A stretch of DNA of 64,000 nucleotides from Macrosoma leucophasiata (taxonomy: Eukaryota > Arthropoda > Insecta > Lepidoptera > Hedylidae): NCBI GenBank assembly GCA_036365455.1, contig JAWQUS010000002.1, forward strand, positions 6,076,001-6,140,000, in the 5' to 3' direction. Numbering within the stretch: the stretch's first letter is position 1; each line of letters begins with the position of its first letter. Below are positions 30,151 to 40,012 of the stretch, piece after piece. The notes beneath the pieces are model-generated. The model made no database searches and was not told the DNA's origin. It saw nothing but the letters and a program-made list of their open reading frames with translations. A program made the translations under genes and the position numbers.

Positions 30151-31112
30151 TTGAGAGTAGTGGCACACCCCGGACACCCGGCTAAAATTCCATACAAACG
30201 CTTATTCTGGTAACCTATTACGCAGAAATCAATCAGTGACGTGCATTACACGCGGACACAGAAATGTAGCACCGTAAGGTTATGGTCCAAAAGATACTGA
30301 ACCCTCTGAGCACCGTTGGCCCTGTAAGGCTGGAAATTTTTGTAGGGATAAATCATAACACGCCAAGTACAAAAACCATCACCTGGCAAGGATCAACCAG
30401 TCACTTACTAACTAACACTAACGTATTTTTTAAACATTTTTTTTGTACGGAACACTTTATGCGCGAGTCCGACTCGCACTTGGCCGATTTTTATATGCTA
30501 TCCAGTACCGCCTGTTATTGAACCTACTTACTTCAAATATTTTAGACAAACACCTATATAAATTTCAACTTTACAGAAGAATGTTTATTTTAATTTATAC
30601 ATATAGCACACCTTTCGGTTCGCCTGGCATGCACTTGTGCTCATCGGAATCGCCTGTCAATTTGTTTTAAACTTCTTTATATATAAACTAGATCATATAA
30701 AAATGTCAGCCTTACAAGTACAAGTTTTTTTTTTTTTTATTTCCAAAAATGTGGGGTTCGTGAAGTGACTGGCTGATCCTTGCCAGGCGATGGTTTTTGT
30801 ACTTGGCGTGTTATGATTTATCTATCCCTACAAAAATTTCCAGCCTTACAGGGCCAACGGTGCTCTGAGGGTTCAGTATATCTCAGTCTATTATGACCTT
30901 AAACAATCGTGAAATAAGTCGTCACCCTGACTACGTGCGTGACCAAATTAAATAAGATAGACCGCACGCTCGCTCGCTCACAACCTCCCTGTTGAAGTTT
31001 ATTCCACTGGCTCTCAAGGGGGGGTGATAGGTACGAGGGGAAATCAGGCAGGACGTTGAAGTGTCCATTCTATACGTAGTATTATTACATATTCTCTGGT
31101 ACCTACCTAGTG
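30151..31112 (+). repeat. Dispersed element (as at 46243-46486) split by an insertion
   Basis: 30151-30274 (AAAATTCCATACAAACGCTT, AATCAGTGACGTGCATTACA) and about 31010-31112 (GACGTTGAAGTGTCCATTCT, ACGTAGTATTATTACATATT) match the start and end of the uninterrupted copy at 46243-46486. The inverted-repeat element 30275-30901 lies between. Confidence 0.55.
30275..30901. mobile_element. 627-bp foldback-type insertion with ~130-bp TIRs
   Basis: About 30275-30405 and 30760-30901 are inverted copies: ACTGAACCCTCTGAGCACCG and GCCTTACAGGGCCAACGGTG blocks, also GTACAAAAACCATC against GATGGTTTTTGTAC. The outer ends TAAGGT and ACCTTA match. The 350-bp centre contains TTTTGTACGGAACACTTTAT and GCGCGAGTCCGACTCGCACT, a repeat motif seen also at 60990-61030. 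No protein is encoded. Confidence 0.7.
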
Positions 31113-31115
31113 GTA

Positions 31116-31860
31116 TACGCGAGAAAATCCGCAAATATGATTTCTGCAACAATACACCAACTCTCTGAGCACCGTAGCTGAACTGAAGCGTCGAATTCAC
31201 TATTTGATTTAACTTTTTCAAAAAAAAAAAAGGAAAAGGTCTGCACACAGGATTAAAGAATATGTTGAATTCGGAAGAATTTGAAACCAACAAACGTAAG
31301 TCTAAAAATGGTGCCTTTGTTTCTATACTCGTTAAAATTTTGAACTTTCAATACGTTTTTAATAAAATGTTGCAAAACACGTAACAAAATATTCTCCCTA
31401 TTATATTTATTCATTCACGTGGTGGAATTGTGGGTAAAGAGCAATTAGGTAAATAGAATCCTTTTTCGTAGAATATACTTTTTTTTTACAATTTTAAACA
31501 GAATAGTATGTTTCAAATGAATAAGTTGCAGCTATTTTAACATTAGTTCTTATGTAGATGTTTGAAGCCTTAAAGGCTTACTTACATTCGTGTTTACCAT
31601 TTTCATTATACCTATAAAAAAAATGGTCCTCTTAATGAAACAAAAACACCCGATCAGCCAAACATAGAACCTCCACCTTTTTTTTAGTCCGTCAAAGATA
31701 ATGTTCCTATTAGCTTATCACTCAGTTATTTCTTTTTTCAGGTTCTTAGCATAACTCCTAGTTCAAGCTTTAACTATCGCCGCATAAATTCACCGAGTCT
31801 CATTCCAACTATGTAAATTTAAGTGCTATCTCAAGTTTTTCAACTGTAACAGTTTGTGCA
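31116..31860. other. Nothing recognised
   Basis: AT-rich, no supported feature. Confidence 0.4.
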
Positions 31861-31865
31861 AATAG

Positions 31866-32003
31866 AAACGCGAAGCTTTAGTACTGAGGAGCTGTACGCT
31901 GAAGGATTCTAATCTGCCTGATGGAGCTTTGACCACGAGGAGTGCAATGTGATTACTTATCCGTTTAAGATCGTATACAATGTGTTTTCTTTGACGTCTT
32001 TTA
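31866..32003 (+). repeat. Exon-like duplicated segment, degraded copy
   Basis: Direct repeat of 32369-32519 (AGTACTGAGGAGCT, ATTCTAATCTGCC, AATGTGATTACTTATCCGTT). In the frame that is open in the second copy this one has stops and an extra base. Confidence 0.6.
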
Positions 32004-32092
32004 TCAATCTTAAAGTTCGTTTTAAATTTAGAAGTTTAGAAGAAGAAGAAGAATTTAGAAGGGAGCTTCGGTTTTTTGATATTTTCAAATAG

Positions 32093-32231
32093 ATTTATGA
32101 GAAATTCAAATAGGTCAGTCAGTAGATCGTCGCGTGCGCAACGCTCGCGGCGCGGAAGCAAATCCGAGGTTGGCCTGCTCTGCTGCGGCTTCTTCAGGCC
32201 TGCCATGAAGGCCGGCGTTGGGTGCCCTCAG
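32093..32231 (+). CDS. Candidate host exon, arginine/serine-rich then cysteine pair
   Basis: The segment is GC-rich within AT-rich DNA and follows a TTTTTTGATATTTTCAAATAG acceptor-like tract. It ends CCTCAG before GTTAGT, a plausible donor. The open frame from the ATG at 32097 (45 codons, phase 0 at the donor) reads SVSRSSRAQRSRRGSK and then SEVGLLCCGFFRPAMK. The composition looks like real coding sequence. I do not recognise the family. It could be a first coding exon or an internal exon; no partner exon is identified. Confidence 0.35.
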
Positions 32232-32368
32232 GTTAGTCAAGTACTTTGATGGAGGAAGTAGACATTGCCATTTTAGAGGGAAGGAGTTTTTTTTTGTTCT
32301 TTTTTAAATATTTTTTTTACTGTTTTTTTTTTGTTTTCTTTTTTTGTAAGAGTAGGTTTTTTTTTCTA

Positions 32369-32519
32369 TTTAGAAGAAACTCAAAGCTGAGTACTGAGGA
32401 GCTACGAGCGCTGAAGAATTCTAATCTGCCCGATGGCACTTCGACCACAAGGAGTCGTAATGTGATTACTTATCCGTTAAAGATCGTACACAATGTGTTT
32501 ACAGACTCCTTTGACTTCT
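32369..32519 (+). repeat. Exon-like duplicated segment, open copy
   Basis: It follows a long T-rich tract ending CTATTTAG (acceptor-like). One frame is open through LSTEELRALKNSNLPDGTST and TRSRNVITYPLKIVHNVFTD. The degraded copy lies about 500 bp upstream. Its frame is not in phase with the donor at 32231 if spliced directly, so a joint gene model is not supported. Confidence 0.5.
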
Positions 32520-32589
32520 TTTTCTTTTCAGACATCATCCGGACATTTCACCTTTTACGAAAAGAAAATAACAAAAGCTTTGCCTTTTA

Positions 32590-32990
32590 AAATTTTGAAT
32601 CGGATTCGTGATAAGATTTTGTGATTATATATTTTTATTATTATACAAGAAATTACACGCCATTATTCCAATAAAGGATTAAGCAAAGGTAAATCATCAA
32701 ATTACATGCGTGAAATGTAACACATATTCATATAATTTAATAATATCTAAAGCTCATGCACGCTCGATTAAATTGTATTTCTATTACCTAAACCAATAAC
32801 CGTTACCAATAGGCTATACCTATTCAATCTAAAGGATTACGCAAATTTGATTGTAGCTCCATATATATAATTGAACACTCACTTCAAATTTGATATTTGG
32901 GCATCACGTTGTATAAAATATAACAGAATAAAGACTCGATAGTCTTACAAAATTGAATTATTTCATAATACTTTTTAATGGGATATATAT
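32590..32990. other. Nothing recognised
   Basis: AT-rich, no supported feature. Confidence 0.4.
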
Positions 32991-32993
32991 TTT

Positions 32994-33187
32994 TTTGACG
33001 TGATAACGTCTTAAATTAGGTTGCGGCTCGGAGTCACTCATGAAAAAGTGTAACGCCCGGTAACGTAACGATGAGTCACCGAACGAGAGAGAGGCCTGCC
33101 GGACCGGCGAATGCCTTTCTACCGAGAAAAAGACGTTGTCACGTAAAACCTCGCTGTAAAACCGACTTTACAGGCAACCAGTTTTTT
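32994..33187 (+). mobile_element. Copy of the conserved 190-bp core (5475-5775 element)
   Basis: Nearly identical core to 26747-26945. Here an inner inverted pair is visible: TTTGACGTGATAACGTCTT near the start and AAGACGTTGTCACGTAAAA near 33130-33148. Confidence 0.65.
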
Positions 33188-33318
33188 TACAAAGGTGGCA
33201 AACAAGCCTGCAGTTAACATTGATGTTAAGTGATAACTGCAGCCTATAGACACCCACAGAAAGACCAGAGACCTTAGATGTTGCGTCTCTGTTATAGTTA
33301 TTACGGGTCCATACAATA
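33188..33318 (-). mobile_element. SINE family 1, 3' half
   Basis: Minus-strand copy of the sub-type with CGTAATAACTATAACAGAGA, running to the GGCAAACAAGCCTGCAGTTA tail complement. Confidence 0.65.
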
Positions 33319-33354
33319 TATTGACACTTATTAATGTATAAACATCACATATAA

Positions 33355-33655
33355 CTGCCTCGGTAGCCTAGTGGTAGCAGGCCACTACTACTACGCTGAG
33401 GTTCGATTCCCGGTAGGGGGTTAACAGAGATAATGGTGTTAAGTCCTTTATCTCTGGTTCTATTAGGATTTATCCATTTTCTGGAAATTTCCCAGTACCT
33501 CGAAGTTTAGTAATGTGCCCGGCGATGTCAACAGTCTTGCCACCTGTTACATGGGCCAAAACGTAACCGGCGAATCGTGGGTTGCATGTATGCTTGAATG
33601 GATGCATTTACCTCTGCCTACCCCTTCGGGGATCACGGGGAGTTTTTTTTTACGT
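33355..33655 (+). mobile_element. SINE family 2 with 12-bp TSD
   Basis: Flanked by CATCACATATAA at 33343-33354 and 33656-33667. tRNA-like head CTGCCTCGGTAGCCTAGTGG (with a short deletion before GGTTCGATTCC), full body, and a T-run after CCCCTTCGGGGATCACGGGG in place of the usual GTGAAGTTAC end. Confidence 0.9.
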
Positions 33656-33699
33656 CATCACATATAAATTAAAGTTCCTAGTTCAATTACGGCATTCAT

Positions 33700-33890
33700 A
33701 TCAGCAAAATGTCGCAATGCAGAGCGCAATGAATATCAATATCGGCAGTTAACAAATGAAAAACAATTTATGAAGAAGCTCAGAAAACTGTAAGTTACAG
33801 TTAATATTTATGTAACGTTCAATTCAGTTCCTTCGTTCAGTCATTATATAAACTTCGATGCATATTCCTGCGATCCATTATATGAACTGG
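33700..33890. repeat. Diverged direct repeat with 34480-34690
   Basis: Shared blocks include GCAATGAAT.CCAATA-like, CATTAT.TAAACTTC and GCATA.TCC.GCGAT. The pair is old or only partly homologous. Confidence 0.4.
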
Positions 33891-34479
33891 GTGAACAATC
33901 AATTAATATGATAACAGAGTACGTCATCAATTTAAATAAGACACTGCAAGCAGAGAGCACCCAGATAGGAAAAGACAGAGATAAATTATCTATTGCTTCG
34001 ATAGTAGCATCATATTTTAATGATAGGACACTTTTGATCGTCGTACAGCGTAATTTAAATGAAGATTTTTTTTTATTGATAAGATGGTAATATTGCAAAT
34101 GATATATCTGCAGTTTGTAAATGTGTCAGTGACATAGCTCCGTACCTACGCGTTCATGAAGTGCTTGCAATTCATGAGCGCGGTTAACGCTTGGTTGTAG
34201 CACAGTAGATCGATATTTACTGTGGTTGTAGTGAAGAAGTGTCTGGACACGTGTAAATGTGTGAGTGCAAGCAAAAGCGGCCGCGCGATTCGCCGCTACG
34301 TAAGACACGTACACTTACAAATCGTTCATGTACACATTTTTACACTTAACCACATTCAAGTGCGGACAGTATACGTGAAATGCAAAAAAATATATATAAA
34401 ACATAATATTTATGTAAAAAATATAACATTTACACCTTAAGGCGAATTATTTGATATCTAGATTTATACCAAATACGGG

Positions 34480-34690
34480 AATAAAACTTCGGTAGTGCTT
34501 TACGAAGCATCCATACCAGCACAACTTTGCAGTGCAATGAATGCCAATACTGAAGGTAAATAAACTAGATACAAATAGTTTATGAACTATAGGAGCGGGC
34601 AGAATGTCTCGATCTTTAACGACCATTCTAGACATTATTTAAACTTCAAAGCATACTCCAGCGATAGCATAATGCTGCATAGAATGTTTT
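34480..34690. repeat. Diverged direct repeat with 33700-33890
   Basis: Partner of the 33.7-kb copy. Just downstream, about 34692-34728, TTTTAGCAAGCTACAGTCAT resembles 44018-44062 (TTTTCGCAAGCTACACTCAT), another dispersed repeat. Confidence 0.4.
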
Positions 34691-34787
34691 GAGGTTTTAG
34701 CAAGCTACAGTCATGGAAATGGAACTAGTTTTTCTGATTTGTGGTTATGGTTATAGATGATGGTTATTTAATATCAACCCAACCAAA

Positions 34788-34872
34788 TGAAGGTAGATGA
34801 GGCACGAGAGGTATGTCAGGACCGGGATATCTGGCGCTCTACACTCTCTGCCTACCCCGTTAGGGACCTGGC
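34788..34872 (+). mobile_element. RTE-like LINE 3' end fragment
   Basis: Contains GATGAGGCACGAGAGGTATG, CAGGACCGGGATATCTGGCG and GGGACCTGGCGTGAAGATAC. It faces the larger copy at 35010-35420 in inverted orientation. Confidence 0.75.
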
Positions 34873-35009
34873 GTGAAGATACTGAAACCAACCAAATGTT
34901 TCTTAGGTTTTTTTTTTCTAACGTACTTGTTTCCTCATCGCAAGTAACATCAGAAATACGAGTACGCGTAATTGTAGCAACGTTAATTTATGAATTGTAT
35001 GTATGTATG

Positions 35010-35420
35010 TATGTATCTTCACGCCAGGTCCCTAACGGGGTAGGCAGAGAGTGTAGAGCGCCAGATATCCCGGTTCAGAGAAACCTCTCGTGCCTCGTCT
35101 ACCTTCATCATTCTCTTCATACATGCACGCCGATTCCTAAGACTTTTGACCCCACCATCAGACAGAACTCGACCTATTTGGTCATGGTAGGTTAGCCTTG
35201 GTCTTCCTGGGCCTCTGCAACCATCCACATTCGCATTGTATATCTGTTTAGTCATTCGCTCATTCGACATTCTTTCTATATGCCCGAACCATCGGAGCAT
35301 GCCTTTTTTCATTTTTACACCGATACTATCATTCACACAAAGTCTCTTTCTTACATCTTCATTACGAACGCGATCGGTGAGTGATACACCGCAGATCTTG
35401 CGCAAATTTATTATGAAAAA
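35010..35420 (-). pseudogene. RTE-like LINE, C-terminal coding end
   Basis: A minus-strand frame of 128 codons (35405 to 35019) reads MLRWFGHIERMSNERMTKQI, then GPGRPRLTYHDQIGRVLSDG and NRRACMKRMMKVDEAREV. The RWFGHxxRM...GRPR...RRxCMK block is the C-terminus of many insect non-LTR polyproteins. The stop TGA lies inside the terminal GGCGTGAAGATAC, so the coding region reaches almost to the 3' end, which is followed by a (CATA)n tail. Endonuclease and RT are missing. Other tails of this LINE: 8990, 11222, 34788, 46966. Confidence 0.8.
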
Positions 35421-35424
35421 AATA

Positions 35425-36540
35425 TTATGAATTGTGATTTGTGTATAATCTTTAAATGACGAGTGAGCGCTTTAAAAATGTTTTTTTGATAATAATTGAG
35501 GGAGGGAAAATTTTAACAAGTATAAGCATATACTTAATTCATTAAACGATAAATACACTTTTAAGAGTTTCTTTTAACTTAATTTTCACTGTTGGGGCGC
35601 AAAACGCGTGCATCACGGTCGGCGGAGCGGGAAAACAAGAGAGTGAGTGAATGAGCGTATGAGTAACGAGCGAAAGAGTTAGTTGTGAAAGAGGCCTCGC
35701 GAAAGAGTGACTAGTGTTGCCAGCGTTACATCCTCCCCCTTACAATTCGAATAACGCGTCCTCGTGCTCGGGTTGTAACCTCTAGTCAAACTAACTACTA
35801 AAGATCATAAAGCCGCGGCCTACCTCTTTTACGTAAATAAATAAATTTCACTTTTCCTTACATTTTTATAATTTTATATTTATTTTGTATCTATTTATGA
35901 AAGAAAAACCACAAAAAAAGCGTTAAATCTTAAGTCTTAAAAAATTACACAATTTTTTTTACAAAGGGGGTGCTGAAACTACTGTTGAATAAAATGGTTA
36001 CCATAATATACAGGTGTTTTTAAGGTTTTGCGTGAGAAGGGCTTTAATATAAAATTAAAATCAACGTCTCGACATCTATGCTGAATTGGACACCAGCACA
36101 GCCGTGCCGTGCGACACATACCTATTATTACCTATTACTTACTTACTTATTTACTCACTAACTTGTTTTTGTTAATCCGTAATTCTTTTTATTTTCATTT
36201 TATTTATTAATTATGTGCTGTGCTGTACATACTGTTTCTAATATTTTTTGTTTGTTATTTTTTTTTTCAGACCTGATAATGTAATGTTTTTTTGTGTTAG
36301 CCAAAAACAAAAAAGGAGTAGGTAGATAATTACACTCGTATTTTTTTGTATTGGCTATGCGCCAAATATACGTTTTTCTTTGTTTATTTTCTTTCTAATA
36401 AATAAATCTTGAAACTGAAGTTTCAGTTGCTAAAAATACTAGTTTTTGAAAATAATAACTTCAATGAAATAATCCGGGACGAGCTGTTACAGTTATGCTC
36501 TATCAGAGAATATGTAATAATTTGAATGAAACTTTACAGT
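35425..36540. other. Mostly AT-rich; CpG-rich patch at 35592-35745
   Basis: The patch TGTTGGGGCGCAAAACGCGT...GTTACATCCTCCCCCTTACA has TG...CA ends and LTR-like flavour, but there is no TSD, partner LTR or gag/pol. The rest shows nothing recognisable. Confidence 0.3.
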
Positions 36541-36544
36541 AATA

Positions 36545-36705
36545 TATTTTTTTATTTATTTATACTTTCAAGCACAAAAATGTAACATGAGGCGGACTTA
36601 ATGCTAAGTAGCATTCTCTGCCAGTCAACCTTTGAGTTGTATAGAAAACATTAAAAAGGTGCAGAACATTGCAAATAATCTAATCTAGTTATAACGACTA
36701 AAGAT
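36545..36705 (-). mobile_element. Non-LTR 3' end fragment
   Basis: Shares AGGCGGACTTAATGC, AGCATTCTCTGCCAGTC and the TTTATTTATTTA side with 50412-50620, both in minus orientation. This is typical of a LINE 3' UTR. Confidence 0.55.
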
Positions 36706-36710
36706 AAGTA

Positions 36711-36826
36711 TAAATAACATTTTTAAAAGTAACAAACACAATAATATAGGTGGTACATTGGTATAACATAAATAACATTTTTAAAAGTAACAAACACAAT
36801 AATATAGGTGGTACATTGGTATAACA
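36711..36826 (+). repeat. 58-bp tandem duplication
   Basis: TAAATAACATTTTTAAAAGT...GGTACATTGGTATAACA occurs twice, at 36711 and 36769, virtually identical. Confidence 0.9.
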
Positions 36827-36839
36827 TTGGCTACAGTAA

Positions 36840-36880
36840 TGATTAAAAGTAACGCGGACGAAGTCGCGGGCAAAAACTAG
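36840..36880 (+). mobile_element. Helitron-like 3' end
   Basis: CGCGGACGAAGTCGCGGGCA followed by AAAACTAGT: a hairpin-forming run then CTAG before T. The 5' boundary is not clear. Confidence 0.5.
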
Positions 36881-37332
36881 TGTCAGCATATACCTAGATA
36901 CAATAAACTGAAGAACTCAGTACCTTTTGTATTTCCTATATCCAGCTTTGATAACAGAAAATAAATACGAAATAATATAGAAAGGCTTCACATTTTTCGT
37001 TCCATTAAAATCGATTCGGGTTTCGAACGAACCAGGCACGAGGATGACCCGAGGCTGAACACATGACATTTAAGTCGTACCTGAAAGGTGTGTAAAAGCT
37101 TTTATCTTTAAAATTTGTACATCTGTTGAATGTTTGTCGGCCATTGTTGGAAATATTCCGAAGGATTAAAGACCTCTGTGTGAGAATGTGAGAAAGATCA
37201 TCCGTTTCTCTTTGTTCTAAAGTGGATTGCATGTTAAAAACTTTACGTTTTGATATTTTTTTAGTGTTTTGAAGTCGAATGGCTAAAAAAGACGTAACTT
37301 TTTTTTTAATTTACTTTTATTTTGTTTCTTTA

Positions 37333-37406
37333 CGCCTGTAATACCCGAAGGATCAATTCATGCATTCGAGCATACATGCTAACAACCACAATTCGCCGGT
37401 TACGTA
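37333..37406 (-). mobile_element. SINE family 2 tail fragment
   Basis: ACGCCTGTAATACCCGAAGG, CATGCATTCGAGCATACATG and ATTCGCCGGTTACGT only. Confidence 0.6.
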
Positions 37407-37543
37407 CTCTAAAAAAAAAGGAATACTTATTGATTTGTCTTGTTTGTCTGTCTATCAGTATATCACGGGCACTTTATTCAAAACAAAATACGACTACCCA
37501 ATGGTATTAGACATATAATGTGTGAATTGATTTACAATACAAA

Positions 37544-37583
37544 AAAACCTTAATAAATCCTACTATCGATGTATTAAGGTTTT
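37544..37583. repeat. 12-bp-arm hairpin, 16-nt loop
   Basis: AAAACCTTAATA at 37544-37555 with its exact reverse complement at 37572-37583. Confidence 0.85.
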
Positions 37584-37675
37584 ATGTTACACAAAGTTTT
37601 AACTATGAAGTATTTTTGGAATAAAGTAACCGTGATATATGAACTCTGACGTCGGGACGTAATGACCCGACCGCC

Positions 37676-37725
37676 CACTAGTGGAAGAATTTATCTTCTA
37701 CTGGAACAGAATTCTTCCACTAGTG
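37676..37725. repeat. Perfect 16-bp-arm hairpin, 18-nt loop
   Basis: CACTAGTGGAAGAATT and its reverse complement. The sequence from 37708 (GAATTCTTCCACTAGTG, then GGCGGTCAAACCATTCCA) is related to 58200-58258. Confidence 0.85.
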
Positions 37726-37768
37726 CAGGCAGTCAACCAAACAATGGCGGTCAAACCATTCCATTTTT

Positions 37769-38048
37769 ACTGGTGGTAGAGCTCCAGTGACGGAGCTCGC
37801 GGGCGTAGGCACCACCGCATTACCTAATATACTTGCCGCTAAATGGTAGTACTATCGTGTTCTGGTCAGGTGGTAATGTACGGCTCTGTAATTTCCGGCA
37901 CAGAGGCATAACACCTTAGGTCTCAGGAGTGGTAACGCATCTGCATTTTGACCTTGGTTTTTGTGTGGGTGTCTATAGGCTGCAGTCATCACTTAACATC
38001 AATGTGAACTGCATGCTTGTTTATCACTTCCATTACATTAAAAAAAAA
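37769..38048 (+). mobile_element. SINE family 1, near full length
   Basis: Intact head ACTGGTGGTAGAGCTCCAGT and A-rich tail. A short deletion removes TGTTCAGC before ACTATCGTGTTC. Confidence 0.85.
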
Positions 38049-38059
38049 TCCAATGGGAC

Positions 38060-38212
38060 GGTAATAAATGCAATAACGCAAGATGAGCAGCAGCTTCCTA
38101 CGATAAAACTACTGCCACTGCGAACGCCAATCCGCGAAAAAAGTGTGGCGATGATGGCATATCCCCCTTATGGGGAGGCTTTAGTCCAGCTGTGGGCATC
38201 TTTCGACTAAAA
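38060..38212 (+). pseudogene. RTE-like LINE 3' end fragment
   Basis: Frame AMMAYPPYGEALVQLWASFD ends in TAA at 38210. Its DNA matches 1447-1560 and is the extreme C-terminus and 3' end of a LINE, with an AATGAT remnant of the tail. Confidence 0.55.
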
Positions 38213-38214
38213 TG

Positions 38215-38720
38215 ATTAAAAAGTTTCTTTGAGGTAGAATAGGATATATATGAACAGACGGACAGATAACAGATCTGTTTTTTACCATTCGGTTACAAAA
38301 CCCTGAAAATCGAGGCCCTCAATTAACACTTTTTAATTACATAATTAGTTTGAACGAGATAATTGCGAAAACTGTAAATTTAATCTTTGTCCAAACTTTT
38401 AACTTTGAAAAATCTCAGTATAATTATTTTTTTGGTGAGCCACGAAATATGTAACTTTTAGAGTTGTTTAATTTGCTTTCAAAGCGTTTTTTCTGCGTTT
38501 TTGCAACTTGTATGGCCGTTCTCGAATTTACTTGCTCTGAATATTAATATACCTGTTACCTTTATCCACCTACCTACTTGATAGATGTATACCTACGTAA
38601 GGAAAAAAATATTCTTCATCTGCCATACAAATTGTACCTCATAAATTATAGTACCATCAGCTTCTCGCACGTGTCCGGATTCATCTTCAATTTCCTCAGT
38701 CGTGAATCTTATTTAACAAT
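38215..38720. other. Nothing recognised
   Basis: AT-rich, no supported feature. Confidence 0.4.
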
Positions 38721-38724
38721 AGCT

Positions 38725-38925
38725 TTTACCCGTGACTTCGTCCGCTTCGACTTTAGGAGTAAGAACCTCTGAACGGGATAAAATGTATATTATGTGTTAC
38801 AACCTAGTTACAGCCACATATATACTCTATGTACGAAACTTCATCGAAATTCGTCCAGTCGCTTTAGCATGATTGAGCAACAAACAAACAAACATCCATA
38901 CTTTCACATTTATAATAGTAGCAAG
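38725..38925 (-). mobile_element. Helitron-like non-autonomous element
   Basis: Minus strand starts near TACTATTATAAATGTGAAAG and GTTTGTTTGTTTGTTGC. It ends AAGCGGACGAAGTCACGGGT then AAAAGCTATT, where CTAT replaces CTAG. Size about 200 bp, no coding. Confidence 0.55.
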
Positions 38926-38968
38926 AAAATTCGTCGTTAATCAACGTGCTTGTAAAATGAAGGTAATT

Positions 38969-39251
38969 TATTGGTGGTAGAGTTCCAGTGTAGGAGCTCG
39001 AGGGCGAAGGCACCACCGCATTACCCAATCTATCAGTCGCCAAATGGTAGTATTCAGCACTACCGTGTTCCGGTTATATGGTAATGTATGACCCCGTAAT
39101 AACTATTACAGAGGTATAACAACTAAGGTCTCAGGGGTGGCAACGCATCTGCATTTTGACCTCTGGTCTTTGTGTGGGTATAGGCTGCAGTCATTACTTA
39201 ACATCAATGTGAACTGCATACTTGTTTGCAACCTTCAACACATTAAAAAAA
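38969..39251 (+). mobile_element. SINE family 1, second sub-type, full length
   Basis: Head TTGGTGGTAGAGTTCCAGTG, TGTAGGAGCTCGAGGGCGAA, middle CGTAATAACTATTACAGAGG, tail with A-run. It is the best reference in the window for the CGTAATAACTA sub-type. Confidence 0.8.
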
Positions 39252-39830
39252 TGCAGATATTACAACACTGAACTCAAGTTCTTTATAGTGTAAGAGCAAT
39301 ATGTAGAAAGCTTTTAGAGTTGTCAAATATGCTAACATTAAATGCACAGCACTAGCAGACAGGACAGCCGTGCTCAGGTGTTAAAAAGCCATGTTAATTA
39401 TTAAACATAGGTATGCTACGTGGAACATTTCGCTTTTGAATTCGCCGTATGGTTTATTAAGTGCGCTGTGCGCAGTTCATAATTATGCAATATATTTACG
39501 TTATACCCGAGTCCAATACGTTCCTTGTATTTTAAATTTCTTGTTCATAACTTATTCGCTTGTTTCATTGTTTAAAACATAAGAAATGTTAACGTGAGTT
39601 TTGTTATTTTTTAACTATTATATACTAGCGTCCACTACATTACGGCGCCAACTAGTGGAACACAGACGAAACCTCACAGTACTTGTCTAGTACGGTAGAT
39701 GGCATGTCAATCAAATTACATCGCACATACGAAGATTTCTCAAGAGTTGCCATATATTATACAACTGCCTGGCCGCCGCCCGCCAGGCGCTACTACCTCT
39801 CCTGGTCAGAGGATCGTCCCTTTTCGTTAC
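39252..39830. other. Nothing recognised
   Basis: No supported gene. Small GC-rich palindrome TGGCCGCCGCCCGCCAGGC at about 39770-39790. Confidence 0.4.
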
Positions 39831-39832
39831 TG

Positions 39833-40012
39833 ACGTCCCGGTTAGTCCAGCGGTGCGAAACCACCATTTGATTCGAAAGGTCGCGTGTTCGATCCTCGCA
39901 CCGGAACAAATATTTGTATGACCTGCCGGGTCTGGGTGTTTGTGTATGTGTTGTATGTGTACAACGGCACCCACGATACAGGTTTAAACCTAGTGTGGGG
40001 CTGTGAGAGTTA
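39833..40012 (+). mobile_element. SINE family 3 (tRNA-derived)
   Basis: Head CCCGGTTAGTCCAGCGGTGC, B-box-like GTTCGATCCTCGC, linker GAACAAATATTTGTATG, then GGGTCTGGGTGTTTGTGTAT and TGTACAACGGCACCCACGAT. It is the cleanest copy in the window. Confidence 0.8.

Noticed and set aside
35592..35745. Solo LTR (TG...CA ends, CpG-rich)
   Set aside because: No flanking duplication, no second LTR and no gag or pol fragment; kept only as an unassigned patch.
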